A DNA stretch of 64,000 nucleotides from Marinobacter sp. NP-4(2019) (GCF_003994855.1 NZ_CP034142.1:3410001-3474000); one strand, 5' to 3'. Shown: positions 1-10,001, counted from the stretch's first letter. The notes: a model not told the origin generated them from the sequence alone. A program made the numbers and translations.

Positions 1-87
1 GATCAGGATCCCGGCCACCGCTGGATGCGTGAGCAACTCACCGAGGCTGTCCAGAACATGCGTGCAGCGGTTGATCTCGCCCGCTAG
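1..87 (+). CDS. C-terminal end of a LysR-type regulator (partial)
   Basis: An open frame enters from the left edge in phase 1 and ends at TAG (85-87), leaving 28 residues. The stretch DPGHRWMRE matches the usual extreme C-terminus of LysR-family effector domains, which often read D-P-x-H-R-W-x-R-E. That is the only basis for the name. The DNA-binding half lies outside the window, so ligand and targets cannot be judged. The next gene begins 170 bases further on the same strand. Confidence 0.45.
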   Translation, partial: DQDPGHRWMREQLTEAVQNMRAAVDLAR

Positions 88-257
88 GCTCCAGCTCCCC
101 GCCCCGACAAAACCCATTCATCAGAGTTATTACTGACTATCACGCGAATAAAGTTCTGCGACAGACACCTCCTTCCTACACTGCGATCTTGAGATTTCCG
201 GTTCCCTCGGCGGATCCCGGGCCTCATTACTCCGACAAAACAACAACAGGAGATGTC

Positions 258-1966
258 ATGACCACAAAACGATTGTTCGTGCGACAGCCGCTTGGCAGTG
301 CCATTCTGGCCTGCTCTCTGGTCGCAGTACCGCTAAGCTCTCAGGCCGCCCGCTTCCAGTTCGGCGAGTTACAGGGCAGCTTCGACTCCACAATCTCCGT
401 CGGGGCCGGTTGGCGAGCCAGCGACATTGACGAAGAGCTCGTGGCCCCGGTAACTTCCCGGGCGGCGAGGCCCAATCGAGCACCAATGACGACGGCAACC
501 TGAACTTCAAGCGGGACAAGACCTACTCAAAAATCATCAAGGGCGTTCATGATCTGAGTTTGAACTACCAGAACATCGGTGCCTTCACCCGCTTCAAGTA
601 CTGGTACGACAAAGAGCTGGCCGACGAATCCCGCCCCCATGGCCACGGCCCCAACCTTTATCAACCCGATGCCAGACTCGATGACGACGATCTCAGCGAC
701 AACGCCAAATTTTCCGGCTTCGAGGTTCTGGATGCTTTCGTCTACGGCGATTTTTACCTGGGCAACGTACCCACCAATATACGGCTGGGCAAACAGGTGG
801 TCAGCTGGGGTGAAAGCGTCTTTATCAGAAATAGCATCAATGCCGTGAACCCCGTCGATGTTGCCGCCTTTCGGCGTCCCGGCGCGGAAATCAAGGAAGG
901 CCTCCTGCCAGTCAACATGGCTTATTTCAACACTGGACTGACCGAGAACCTGAGCCTGGAGGGGTTCTACCAGTTTGAATGGGAGAAAACGGAAATAGAT
1001 GCCTGCGGTACCTATTTCTCCACCTCAGACGTCGCCGCTGAAGGCTGCAACTTCCTGACACTGTCACCCGATTTACCCGACCGGGTACTTGTTGCCGCGC
1101 CTGGTGGCGCACTGACCCGCTCCGGCAACGTCGAACCCAAGGATGATGGCCAGTTCGGCCTCGCCATGCGCTATTACGCACAGGCCCTGAACGATACCGA
1201 ATTTGGCCTTTACTACATGAACTTTCACAGCCGCCTGCCCTTCGTTGGCGTCTCCACCGAGGGTGGTGTCCCCACTTACTTTGTGGAGTATCCAGAAGAC
1301 ATCCAACTGGTCGGCCTCAGCTTTAACACCAATGTGGGCACCTTGGCCTGGTCAGGGGAGATCAGTCACCGTAAAGATTCACCCGTCCAGATCAATGGCA
1401 CCGAGGTCATCGGCGGCCTGTTCGGTGCACTGGGACTGGCCCCCGCCAATACCTATGCATCAGACATCCAGCTTGGCGAACGCACACCCGGCTACGACCG
1501 GTTTGATATCACTCAGGTCCAATCGAGCCTGTTGGGCATCTATAACCAGGTGCTCGGTGCCTCCCGCCTGATCGTCATTGGTGAAGCGGGCTTTACCCAC
1601 ATTCACGACAGCCTTGATGATCACCCGTACGGCCGTTCATCCAACTACGGAGCTGGCTCACCGGGCGACGACGGCTTTGTCACCAATAATTCGGCCGGCT
1701 ACCGGTTACGCGGAGTTTTGGAGTACAACAATGTGTTTGCCAACATAAACCTGTCTCCAAACCTGTCCTGGTCTCATGACGTTTATGGATTCTCGCCCAC
1801 CGGCGGGTCTTTCAACGAAGGCAACAAAGCCATCAGCGTCGGCGTGGATGCAGCGTACAACAACACCTACAAGGCCAGCCTGTCCTACACGAATTTCTTC
1901 GGCGGCGACTTCAACACGATCAACGACCGCGACTTTATTGCGGCCAGCGCCAGCGTCACGTTCTGA
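258..1966 (+). pseudogene. DUF1302 outer-membrane protein, one frameshift
   Basis: ATG 258 follows an AGGAG site (248-252). It opens a signal peptide (cleavage near SSQAA) and about 63 residues of DUF1302 sequence, then shifts frame near 446-452. The other frame continues to 1966 with PGGEAQSSTNDDGNLNFKR and the family's Gly/Asn/Tyr-rich strands. Restoring one G in the run CCCCGG rejoins the halves as about 570 residues, the normal family length. DUF1302 proteins are predicted outer-membrane beta-barrels, usually next to a DUF1329 gene and tied to uptake or export of hydrophobic compounds; the role here is inferred. The long second half reads cleanly, so a sequencing error or very recent mutation is likely. 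The DUF1329 partner follows after 31 bases. Confidence 0.85.
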
Positions 1967-1997
1967 GCGGCTGTTGCCAAAAAATGGAGAACAGATT

Positions 1998-3359
1998 ATG
2001 AAAACAACAAATGCACTGGCTGCCCTCAGCCTCTCCCTGCTCATCAGCGTCCCACTGGCCGCTGCGGTTTCCCCGGAGGAAGCCAGACAACTGGGTACGA
2101 CCCTGACCCCGCTGGGGGCAGAACGGTCAGGCAATGCTGAAGGCACCATTCCGGCATGGGACGGTGGGCTTACGAAGCCGCCAGCCAATTACAACAGTGG
2201 AGAGCACATGGTGAGTCCGTTCCCGGAGGACAAGACCATCGCTACCATCTCCATCGACAATCTGGATCAGTACAGGGATAAGCTAACGCCCGGCCAACTG
2301 GCCATGTTTGAGAAATATCCGGACAGCTACCGCATGAACGTCTACAAAAGCCGCCGGACCTCAGCGCTACCGGAAGACGTGTACGACAAGATCTACCAGA
2401 ACGCGCTCAACGCCAGCCTGGACGATGGCGGTAATGGCGTCACCGGGTTCCAGGAAGTGATCCCTTTTCCTATACCGCAGAATGGTCTGGAAGCCATATG
2501 GAATCACCTGATCCGCTACCGCGGCCGCAGTCTCAACCGAGATATTGTCCAGGCGGTGGTAAAGGAGTCCGGGGATTACACCCTCATCCATTTTGCGGAC
2601 GAAGCGATCTACCCGGTTAACATGAAGGGTCATGATCCAGAGGAAGACAGCAATGTACTGGTGTATTTCAAACAGACAACGACTGCCCCGGCACGACTGA
2701 CTGGCAATCGTATCCTGGTACATGACACCATCAATCAGGTCACGGAACCACGTCGGGCATGGATCTACAATGCTGGCCAACGCCGTGTCCGGCGCGCGCC
2801 TCAGGTGGCTTACGACGGCCCCGGCACTTCCTCGGACGGGTTGCGCACGGTCGACAACTTTGACCTGTTCAGCGGTGCACCCGACAAGTACAACTGGGAA
2901 CTCAAGGGCAAGCGGGAGATCTACATCCCCTACAATAATTACACCCTGGCCTCTGACACACTGTACTACGACGACATCATCCAACCCGGCCACATGAATC
3001 CGGATGTGCTCAGATATGAACTCCATCGGGTCTGGGAAGTGGAAGCCACATTGAAGGAAGGCGAGCGTAACGTCTATGGCCGCCGAATGTTCTACATTGA
3101 CGAGGACAGCTGGCAGATTGCAGCAGCCGATTATTACGACACCCGAGGCGACCTCTGGCGCGTAGCCGAAGGGTTTCACGTCCAGTACTACTATGCGGAC
3201 ACACCGTATTACACGGCAGAGGCCGTCTACGATCTTCTGGCTTCCCGCTATCTTGTACTCGGGCTCTTCAACGAGTCGGATGGCCCCATCGAGTTCGGCT
3301 TCACCGCAAACAAGATGGATTACACACCGGCAGCGTTAAGAAGGTCTGGCTTCCGTTAA
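1998..3359 (+). CDS. DUF1329 family exported protein
   Basis: The protein has 453 residues. The ATG at 1998 follows a GGAGA site and opens a signal peptide (KTTNALAALSLSLLISVPLA) cleaved near AAAVSPEEA. Longer upstream in-frame extensions overlap the DUF1302 gene and lack a signal peptide. The mature part begins with EEARQLGTTLTPLGAE and carries the aromatic, Asp-rich repeats of DUF1329, a family with a LolB/LolA-like fold predicted to handle hydrophobic ligands in the periplasm. It is almost always paired with DUF1302, as here, so the two probably form one transport unit. A strong terminator follows directly. Confidence 0.88.
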   Translation: MKTTNALAALSLSLLISVPLAAAVSPEEARQLGTTLTPLGAERSGNAEGTIPAWDGGLTKPPANYNSGEHMVSPFPEDKTIATISIDNLDQYRDKLTPGQLAMFEKYPDSYRMNVYKSRRTSALPEDVYDKIYQNALNASLDDGGNGVTGFQEVIPFPIPQNGLEAIWNHLIRYRGRSLNRDIVQAVVKESGDYTLIHFADEAIYPVNMKGHDPEEDSNVLVYFKQTTTAPARLTGNRILVHDTINQVTEPRRAWIYNAGQRRVRRAPQVAYDGPGTSSDGLRTVDNFDLFSGAPDKYNWELKGKREIYIPYNNYTLASDTLYYDDIIQPGHMNPDVLRYELHRVWEVEATLKEGERNVYGRRMFYIDEDSWQIAAADYYDTRGDLWRVAEGFHVQYYYADTPYYTAEAVYDLLASRYLVLGLFNESDGPIEFGFTANKMDYTPAALRRSGFR

Positions 3360-3367
3360 ACCCCCTT

Positions 3368-3406
3368 GGCGGACGGGACACGCCATTCGTTCCGTCCGCC
3401 CTTTTA
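3368..3406 (+). terminator. Rho-independent terminator
   Basis: A 12-bp stem (GGCGGACGGGAC pairing with GTTCCGTCCGCC, one G-T pair) with a 9-base loop is followed by CTTTT. It begins 8 bases after the DUF1329 stop codon and ends the DUF1302-DUF1329 operon. Confidence 0.85.
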
Positions 3407-3494
3407 GCTCTTTTAGTGATCAAGAATTGGCTTACCCCGCCCGTGCCTGTAACGTTGTATCCTGGTATCCAACAATCACAACAAGGCACAGGTT

Positions 3495-4385
3495 ATGGAT
3501 TTCGTCAGAACCCCGGAAGCGCGCTTCGATCGACTGCTCGACTACCCATTTGACCCGCATTATGTAGACCTGAACGGACTGCGAATGCATTACGTGGATG
3601 AAGGACCGAGCGATGCCAACCCCGTTCTCATGATGCATGGGGAACCTTCCTGGTCCTATCTCTATCGCCACATGATTCCCGTCTGTGCCGCGGCTGGCCA
3701 TCGGGTGATTGCGCCGGACCTGATCGGCTTCGGCAAGTCCGACAAGCCCACCTCCATCGATGATTACAGCTATCAAAGGCATATGGACTGGATGCAGCTG
3801 TTCATTGATAAGCTCGGACTGAACAACATCACGCTGGTGTGCCAGGATTGGGGGTCGCTGTTGGGCTTGCGGCTCGCCGCCGAAAACCCTGACCGTTTCC
3901 GCGCGATTGTGGTTGGCAACGGGATGCTGCCCACGGGAGACCAGAAAACGCCGCCGGCGTTCAACCTCTGGAAAAACTTCGCACTGCACAGCCCATGGTT
4001 TCCGATTGGCCGAATCATCAACGTCGGTTCATTCCGGAAATTGAGCCCCGATGAATTACGGGCGTATGACGCGCCCTTCCCCAGCAAGAAATACAAAGCA
4101 GGCGCACGGGCATTTCCGCGTCTGGTTCCGGTACGCCCGGATGACCCGGCAAGCGAAGCCAACCGCAAAGCGTGGAAGGTTCTCGAACGCTGGGAGAAAC
4201 CCTTTCTCACCACCTTCAGCAACGGCGACCCGATTACCCGAGGAGGGGATGCGTACATGCAAAAACGGATTCCGGGCGCCAAAGATCAGCCCCATGTCAC
4301 CCTCAAAGGCGGTCACTTCCTGCAGGAAGATTCACCGGTACCCTTTGCCCGGGCGATTAACGATCTGCTTGCGACGCTAGCCTGA
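3495..4385 (+). CDS. haloalkane dehalogenase, subfamily I type
   Basis: A 296-residue alpha/beta-hydrolase. The oxyanion-hole motif is HGEPSW (H48-W53). The nucleophile elbow is CQDWG with Asp118 as nucleophile, followed by the halide-binding Trp119. The acid is probably Asp245 in FSNGDP and the base His274 in GGHFLQED. An acid after the late strand, rather than after strand 6, is the subfamily-I (DhlA/DhmA) arrangement. Such enzymes hydrolyse haloalkanes to alcohol plus halide in the cytoplasm. The gene is alone between a terminator and a convergent PilZ gene. Substrate range cannot be read from sequence; an epoxide hydrolase is less likely because of the D-W pair. Confidence 0.85.
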   Translation: MDFVRTPEARFDRLLDYPFDPHYVDLNGLRMHYVDEGPSDANPVLMMHGEPSWSYLYRHMIPVCAAAGHRVIAPDLIGFGKSDKPTSIDDYSYQRHMDWMQLFIDKLGLNNITLVCQDWGSLLGLRLAAENPDRFRAIVVGNGMLPTGDQKTPPAFNLWKNFALHSPWFPIGRIINVGSFRKLSPDELRAYDAPFPSKKYKAGARAFPRLVPVRPDDPASEANRKAWKVLERWEKPFLTTFSNGDPITRGGDAYMQKRIPGAKDQPHVTLKGGHFLQEDSPVPFARAINDLLATLA

Positions 4386-4521
4386 AATCACGATCAATTT
4401 TCATTAACCGGTCGTGCCCTCAGGCGCGGCAGCTTAGCGGGATAGTGTTCCTGGAAAAACGGAACTGTTTCTGGACCAAATCTGGAACAGATTCTCAATC
4501 CTCCTTGAGCCCACTAGTTTT

Positions 4522-4938
4522 CTAACCCGAAAACATGTCTGCAAACTGGCTGCCAAATCGCTCAATCCATTCTCTCGCCGCGGCTTCGCTGTCCAGTTCA
4601 CAACCATCACGGCGAAGTTCCCGCCGGAAGTGCTCTATCTGACAAACCTGCTCTACCATTTTGCTTTTAAATGCCTCGGTTTCGTCGCTGAACTGGATCC
4701 CGATTCTGTATCCCTTTCCATAGTGCCTACATCTCACGACCAGGCCCGAGATCCGGTAACCCTGTTGAAGTGAAGGAATCCCCAAGGCTACAGATTCACC
4801 GAGTCGGAGCTTTCTCTGAAGACTGCAGGCCAGACCACCCTGGCTGATGTCACACAAGCTGGCCTCGTCGCCATGGGAGCTGTCCTTAGAGAACACAAGG
4901 ATCGGGAAATCCGTGGGGTGACGTATAAAACGCCGCAT
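4522..4938 (-). CDS. PilZ domain protein (c-di-GMP receptor)
   Basis: This 138-residue cytoplasmic protein begins MRRFIRHP, which supplies the RxxxR half of the c-di-GMP site. CDISQGGLAC at about residues 28-37 supplies the (D/N)xSxxG half. The beta-barrel continues to about residue 85 (GIQF) and is followed by a helical tail rich in Arg and Glu. Both binding motifs are intact, so it should bind c-di-GMP. The nearby EAL-domain gene at 5504-7636 could control the local signal, but that link is inferred from proximity only. Confidence 0.85.
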   Translation of the reverse strand: MRRFIRHPTDFPILVFSKDSSHGDEASLCDISQGGLACSLQRKLRLGESVALGIPSLQQGYRISGLVVRCRHYGKGYRIGIQFSDETEAFKSKMVEQVCQIEHFRRELRRDGCELDSEAAAREWIERFGSQFADMFSG

Positions 4939-4992
4939 ACTCTTTCCCCCTTGCCGCTATTTTCCCACAGCGAGCGAAAGCCCGGGACAGGT

Positions 4993-5433
4993 TTATGGTC
5001 CTACCACGGTCACTGGTCCAGTGGCATGCCTGACAATCTTCTCACTGACGCTGCCAAGCGTCAGGCTGCGCACCGCCGAATAACCGCGTCGACCCAGCAC
5101 CAAGTGAATACCCGGATGGGCGTGCATGTACTCGATAATTTCATGTGCCGGATCTCCGCTGAGGAGAATCTCTTCCGAAGAGTCAGCCCGACCACCCAGG
5201 GCCTCCTTCGTGGCATCGAACACTTTGCGACCGTATTGTTCCCTGGCAGCATCAACCTTGGTCTGCTCGTAGCCGGCAATCACCAGTGCCTCGGTCTGGG
5301 AATAAGGCGACACCGCTAACAGTTTGAGTGGGTGACCAGTGGCTTCAGCCAAATCAGCGGCCAGTTTGGCCGCGACTAGTGATTGAGCCGAACCATCACA
5401 GGCAACAACAATGCATTGCGAACCTTTGTCCAT
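4993..5433 (-). CDS. universal stress protein, UspA family
   Basis: A 146-residue single Usp domain starting MDKGSQCIVVACDGS. The C-terminal nucleotide-binding signature is visible as LGRRGYSAVRSLTLGSVSEK (G-x2-G-x9-G-S), so ATP binding is expected. The protein ends in the usual PVTVVGP strand. Partner and trigger are unknown. The bases after its stop (CCTGTCCCGGG) resemble the dispersed repeat seen elsewhere in the window, though weakly. Confidence 0.88.
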   Translation of the reverse strand: MDKGSQCIVVACDGSAQSLVAAKLAADLAEATGHPLKLLAVSPYSQTEALVIAGYEQTKVDAAREQYGRKVFDATKEALGGRADSSEEILLSGDPAHEIIEYMHAHPGIHLVLGRRGYSAVRSLTLGSVSEKIVRHATGPVTVVGP

Positions 5434-5503
5434 GACGACACCTCTTTCCTATGCATGTGTTATCAGGGTAGCACTGATCTGGCATCCGCATGATTGATAG
5501 GAG

Positions 5504-7636
5504 TCAACGGGAAGACAACGGCACGAATCGGTTCGGTCTGCCGTACAGATAGCCCTGCATCTGGTCGCAGCGCAACAAACGCAATAGCCGGGCCTGCTCC
5601 TTGGTCTCCACTCCTTCAGCAATCACCATAAGATTCATTGAGTGGGCAAGGGAGATAATACTGGTGACGATGGCCAGATCATTCGGCCCCCTGGTCATGT
5701 TGAAGACAAAAGACTGGTCGATCTTCAACGCAGTAACGGGCATTCGGCTCAAATAACTCAGTGACGAGTACCCTGTACCAAAGTCATCGATCGCCACTTG
5801 AGCACCGAGCTCGCGGAGGATACCGAGGGTCTTGATGCTGCCCTCGGTATCCTCCATCAGGACACTCTCGGTAATTTCCAGCTCCAAGTGGCCTTCCCCA
5901 ACCGCATCCACGGCGTGACCAATATGATCAACAAAATGCTTTTGCTGTAATTGTCTGGGAGACACATTGACTGCCACCATGGGGATACGGAGCCCCCGTT
6001 TCCGCCAGCCCCGGTAATCTGCCACGGCCCTGCCGATCACCCAGTTGCCCACGTCAACAATCAAGCCGGTTTCTTCCAGCAGCGGAATGAACTCGCCGGG
6101 CGATATCAGCCCCCGCTCCGGATCCTCCCAACGCAACAGGGCTTCCACTCCGGTCAGCTCTCCGGTTTTTGACGCCACCTTCGGCTGGTAAAACAGCACG
6201 AATTGATTTTTTTCCAGGGCAATGCGCAGTCGGTTTTCCAGATTGAGCTTCTGACTCATGCGCTGGTGAATTTCCCGGGAATAGAACGCATAGTGTTCCC
6301 GTAAGTCGCGGCACTTGATCAGGGCCGCTTCGGCGTTGTGCAACAGGATATCGGACTCCACCCCATCCCCCGGTGCCACCGCTATCCCGACACGAACCGA
6401 CAACCGCATTTCCTTGTCGTGCAGTTTGAACGGCTCCGACAACGGATCCAGAATACTGGTCTCGATAGCATGCCCCAGCGCGGCCCCCGCGATCTGCCCG
6501 GGAAACATCACCGCAAAGACACCGGCCCCGAAATGCGCAAGCACTTTGCGCGTACCCAGAGTATCTTCCAACCGCTTGGCAATCGACCGGCAGAGGTCAT
6601 CGACCACGGATTGCCCAAAGGTCTCGATCATATTCGACAGCTGATCAAACCCGACCACCGCTACCGCAGATGCCGACTTCTGGGTTGCCACCTGCATCGC
6701 CTGCTCCAGGCGTTCGCCGCACAGGCGCCGGTTGGGGAGCCCGGTAACGGGGTCGTAATAGGCCAGGTAGTCAAGCCGACCGGCCTTGTCGATATAGTCC
6801 AGGGCAAAGGCGAGGTCGGCCGCCACCTCAACCAGCATCGACAGCTCTTCTTTATCCAGATCGCGATCGGCGCTCAGGCCAAGGACTCCCACCCAATTGT
6901 CCTGGTGTTCCATCGGCAGCACGGCAACGGCGCGGCCCTCCGCTGCCTCGTGATCGTTGCGGAACACCGGTCGCCCCCGGTCCAGCGCCAGCGCTGCCAG
7001 CCGGACAAGGGGCAGCGGAGGCGTGACACCGGATGCATCACTGCCCTCCGGGTCGGTCCAGTGCAGGTCAGCTCCCGAGGAATCGCACAAGCCGATCCAC
7101 ACATGCTCGAACTCACCACGGGTACGCACGATCTCACAGCCCTGGGCCAGCAACTGATGACGATCACGCACCCGGACAATCGTGGCATTAATACCACTGA
7201 GCACGGCGCGAATACGGTTCATCCGTAAGATGGCCTGTTCAGCCCGTTTTTTCTCCACCCGCTGCTGGTGTGCATCGAGCGCCTGATCGACGGCCACACC
7301 CAGGCGAGCCAGCCGATCCTTCAACAGATAGTCAGCGGCACCTTCCTTGATCAGCCGTACCGCCATCTCTTCCCCAATGGTGCCGGACACTATGATAACC
7401 GGCACGTCCAGGTTTCGTTCCCGCACCCGGCGCAAGGCCTCCAGACCGTTAAACTGAGGCAGTTTGAAATCCGCGATGATCAGGTCGAGGTCCGGTTCCA
7501 GACGCTGGACGAACGTCTGCTCCGTATCCACTCGCACCCAGTCCGGCTCAAAGCCCGCTCGCTCCAGCTCGTGAATCGCCAGCTCAGCGTCACTGGGGTT
7601 GTCTTCCAGTACCAATAACCGAATTGGGCGAGTCAT
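5504..7636 (-). CDS. response regulator with REC, GAF, degenerate GGDEF and EAL domains
   Basis: The 710-residue start at 7636 (MTRPIRLL) is preferred over an upstream in-frame ATG because AGGAGG lies 11 bases upstream and it avoids overlap with the next gene. A receiver domain (phospho-acceptor Asp56 in IIADFKLP) is followed by a GAF-like region, then a GGDEF domain opening DPVTGLPNRR whose active-site loop is GAGVF instead of GGDEF. The C-terminal EAL domain keeps EALLRW, IDDFGTGYSS and AEGVET, so c-di-GMP phosphodiesterase activity is expected while cyclase activity is not. It is last in an operon behind a histidine kinase and a small response regulator, so phosphorylation by that kinase is likely. 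Confidence 0.9.
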   Translation of the reverse strand: MTRPIRLLVLEDNPSDAELAIHELERAGFEPDWVRVDTEQTFVQRLEPDLDLIIADFKLPQFNGLEALRRVRERNLDVPVIIVSGTIGEEMAVRLIKEGAADYLLKDRLARLGVAVDQALDAHQQRVEKKRAEQAILRMNRIRAVLSGINATIVRVRDRHQLLAQGCEIVRTRGEFEHVWIGLCDSSGADLHWTDPEGSDASGVTPPLPLVRLAALALDRGRPVFRNDHEAAEGRAVAVLPMEHQDNWVGVLGLSADRDLDKEELSMLVEVAADLAFALDYIDKAGRLDYLAYYDPVTGLPNRRLCGERLEQAMQVATQKSASAVAVVGFDQLSNMIETFGQSVVDDLCRSIAKRLEDTLGTRKVLAHFGAGVFAVMFPGQIAGAALGHAIETSILDPLSEPFKLHDKEMRLSVRVGIAVAPGDGVESDILLHNAEAALIKCRDLREHYAFYSREIHQRMSQKLNLENRLRIALEKNQFVLFYQPKVASKTGELTGVEALLRWEDPERGLISPGEFIPLLEETGLIVDVGNWVIGRAVADYRGWRKRGLRIPMVAVNVSPRQLQQKHFVDHIGHAVDAVGEGHLELEITESVLMEDTEGSIKTLGILRELGAQVAIDDFGTGYSSLSYLSRMPVTALKIDQSFVFNMTRGPNDLAIVTSIISLAHSMNLMVIAEGVETKEQARLLRLLRCDQMQGYLYGRPNRFVPLSSR

Positions 7637-7668
7637 AGGCCCCCAGTCCTCCTGAAAGGAATCATTCC

Positions 7669-8100
7669 TTAAACGGGTTGGTTCAATAGCAACCAGTACA
7701 TGCCGAGTTGTCTGACGGTTTCGCAAAACTGCTCGAAATCCACCGGCTTGACGATATAACTGTTGGCGCCCAGGCGATAGGCCTGATCTATGTCCGGCCC
7801 TTCTCTGGACGAGGTCAGTACCACCACCGGGATGGTTCGCGTACGCGCATCGCCCTTAATCCGCTCAAGCACCTCCAGCCCATCCACCTTGGGCAGTTTC
7901 AGATCCAACAGGATCAATTGGGGGAGTTCTGGTGGCACCGCCTGCCCCTCCTTGCCGAACAGCTGTTCCAGCGCCTCGGCTCCGTCTCGGGCCACCACCA
8001 CGGGATTGCTGAGTTTGCTGGCGCTGAGGGCGTGCATGGTCAGTTCCAGGTCGTTCGGGTTATCTTCCACCAACAGAATACGTAAGGGCTGCGAGCTCAT
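7669..8100 (-). CDS. single-domain response regulator, Rcp1-like
   Basis: A 143-residue stand-alone receiver. LLVEDNPNDLEL gives the acidic pocket, Asp66 in LLDLKLP is the phospho-acceptor, and VVLTSS and IVKPVDF supply the conserved Thr and Lys. The extended loop around GKEGQAVPPELP is typical of Rcp1-type regulators paired with phytochrome-like kinases. It overlaps the kinase gene by ATGA (8097-8100), so the two are translationally coupled. With no output domain it probably relays phosphate or competes with the downstream REC-EAL protein. Confidence 0.88.
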   Translation of the reverse strand: MSSQPLRILLVEDNPNDLELTMHALSASKLSNPVVVARDGAEALEQLFGKEGQAVPPELPQLILLDLKLPKVDGLEVLERIKGDARTRTIPVVVLTSSREGPDIDQAYRLGANSYIVKPVDFEQFCETVRQLGMYWLLLNQPV

Positions 8101-9848
8101 TGCGACCTCCCCAATGTGAAGAAAAAGGTAGCGCCCTCATCAGGCTTTGCTTCGGCCCAGATCCGGCCGCCATGCCGGTCGACAATACGGTGAACGATAG
8201 CCAGCCCCACTCCGGTTCCGGGGAAATCCTCCGCGCGATGAAGTCGCTGGAATACCCCGAAAAGCTTGTGCGCATAAGTCATATCAAAGCCCACGCCATT
8301 GTCCATGACATAGTAAATAACCTCGTCGCCCTGAGTCTCACAGCCGATGGTAATCTTCGGTTGCTCACTCTTGCGGCTGTATTTGAGCGCGTTGCTGATC
8401 AGGTTACTGAATACCTGCCTCAACAGGCTGGCATCGGCACGACACGCATCCAGGTCCTGGCGCTGGATCTCACTGTTTCGATCCTCTTCAGTGACGATCT
8501 CCTCAAGCACCTCGCTGACAATGGGGTTAGGGTCCACCGACTGAATCTTAAGGCTATGGCGACCAAGACGGGAAAAGGCCAGCAGGTCATCCACCAGCTG
8601 CCCCATCTGGACGGCATTCTCACGTACCAGACCAATATAGCGACGAGCTTTCTCGGGCAATTCTTCACGGTATTCTTCGGCAAGAATCCGCGAGAAACCA
8701 TTCATGGCCCGCAAGGGGGATCTCAGGTCATGGGAGACCGAATAGGTAAATGACTCCAGTTCCTGGTTGGCGGCATGGAGCCTCTCTGCATAGTCATTGA
8801 CCGCCTCATTCCTTCCCTCCAATGAACGCTGGTATTGCATGAGGGTGCGCAACCAGAAATAGCCCATGACTCCCATGATCAACAGCGCCAGCAGGGCAAA
8901 ACCGACGATATGCCAAGCCAAATCCCGGGCGGTGCCAAAGACCGCGTTCCATGGCCGGCTGACCACCACCGCCCAGCCAAAAGGCTCCACTGGCCCATAA
9001 CTGATCAGGCTTTCCTCACCGCTCTGCGGGTCCATGCCATGTCCGGTCCCGGTGTTGCCAGCCAATGCGCGGCGGGCCAGCTCATGGTCTGCCCAAAGGT
9101 CAGCGGGTTTGTCGGCCTGGATCTGCGCCGCCGTACCCTGTCGATCAATCATCCGGATGGCACCAGGTTGCGGGCTGTATCGGGAAATCCAGGCTGCCAG
9201 CCCCTGGACGGTCCGCTGGTAGACGAGATAGCCAAGAATCTCGCCGTCGCTACGAATGGGCGTCGCCAGCGCCACCACGTAGGGCGCGTCCAGGGCGGCA
9301 CGTTGATAGATCAACGACAGGTAGGGGCGTTGGTCTTCAGACACTCCCCGGTACCAGTCCCGATATGAGAAATCCTGCCCCAGGACGCTGGCATCCACCG
9401 GGTAGTCATAGCGCAACACACCGCCAGCATCGGCAATGAATGCCCGGCTGTTGTCGGGATGACTTGCTACCAGGGCCCGCAGGTGTGCACGTACCCGCTC
9501 CACATCGCGTTCACGGACGGCATCAATCAGGTCCGGACGCTGCGACACCAGTCTCCCCATGTCTGCAAACGAGGAAAAGTACTCACCGACCACTTGCTGG
9601 ACCAGCCCCACCATTGAGGCATTATTCCTGGTCAGTTCCTGTTCTATGGACCGATGGGCAAAGGTAATAATCAAGAAAATCAGCAGCGCGAACAACAGCG
9701 CAGCAAACACCAGTACACCCAGAGTGACCCTGCGTGCAACATCGGACAGCACCGCTTCAGCGGTGCCTCCACCTGACGTCGAACTGGCAAAGAATAATCG
9801 GCGGGCGAGCGCAACAAATCGGTGTAAACCGGACGTCTCTGACTCCAT
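8097..9848 (-). CDS. membrane sensor histidine kinase with periplasmic Cache-type domain
   Basis: The protein has 583 residues. Transmembrane helices at about 42-64 and 312-334 enclose a periplasmic domain of about 245 residues whose pattern (FIADAGGVLRYDYP, QDFSYRDWYRG, YVVALATPI) is that of a double-Cache small-molecule sensor. The cytoplasmic side has a HisKA helix with His373 in SHDLRSPLR and a HATPase domain with DNGVGFD and GTGVGLAI. The HisKA type is the one seen in bacteriophytochrome-like kinases. It heads the operon with the two downstream regulators. The ligand is not predictable. Confidence 0.88.
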   Translation of the reverse strand: MESETSGLHRFVALARRLFFASSTSGGGTAEAVLSDVARRVTLGVLVFAALLFALLIFLIITFAHRSIEQELTRNNASMVGLVQQVVGEYFSSFADMGRLVSQRPDLIDAVRERDVERVRAHLRALVASHPDNSRAFIADAGGVLRYDYPVDASVLGQDFSYRDWYRGVSEDQRPYLSLIYQRAALDAPYVVALATPIRSDGEILGYLVYQRTVQGLAAWISRYSPQPGAIRMIDRQGTAAQIQADKPADLWADHELARRALAGNTGTGHGMDPQSGEESLISYGPVEPFGWAVVVSRPWNAVFGTARDLAWHIVGFALLALLIMGVMGYFWLRTLMQYQRSLEGRNEAVNDYAERLHAANQELESFTYSVSHDLRSPLRAMNGFSRILAEEYREELPEKARRYIGLVRENAVQMGQLVDDLLAFSRLGRHSLKIQSVDPNPIVSEVLEEIVTEEDRNSEIQRQDLDACRADASLLRQVFSNLISNALKYSRKSEQPKITIGCETQGDEVIYYVMDNGVGFDMTYAHKLFGVFQRLHRAEDFPGTGVGLAIVHRIVDRHGGRIWAEAKPDEGATFFFTLGRSQ

Positions 9849-10001
9849 GGCTGAGCAATCTCCCTTGCGTGCCTAGGCCCTAGGGTAGACTGCTCAGGGA
9901 GAATCCGCCAATTCCTGGATATTTTCCAGTCAATTACGTAGCTTTTCCATCCACATCTCAAGCGCGGATTCTTGCCATCTCCCGATCAAGCTTTAACAAA
10001 A

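Noticed and set aside
1776..1997. Upstream extension of the DUF1329 frame into the DUF1302 gene
   Set aside because: It overlaps the 3' end of a real gene in another frame, lacks a ribosome site, and would bury the signal peptide that starts at 1998.
4453..4510. Another copy of the dispersed repeat near the dehalogenase gene
   Set aside because: AAAAACGGAACTG shares only a few bases with the element and lacks the CCGGGACAG core.
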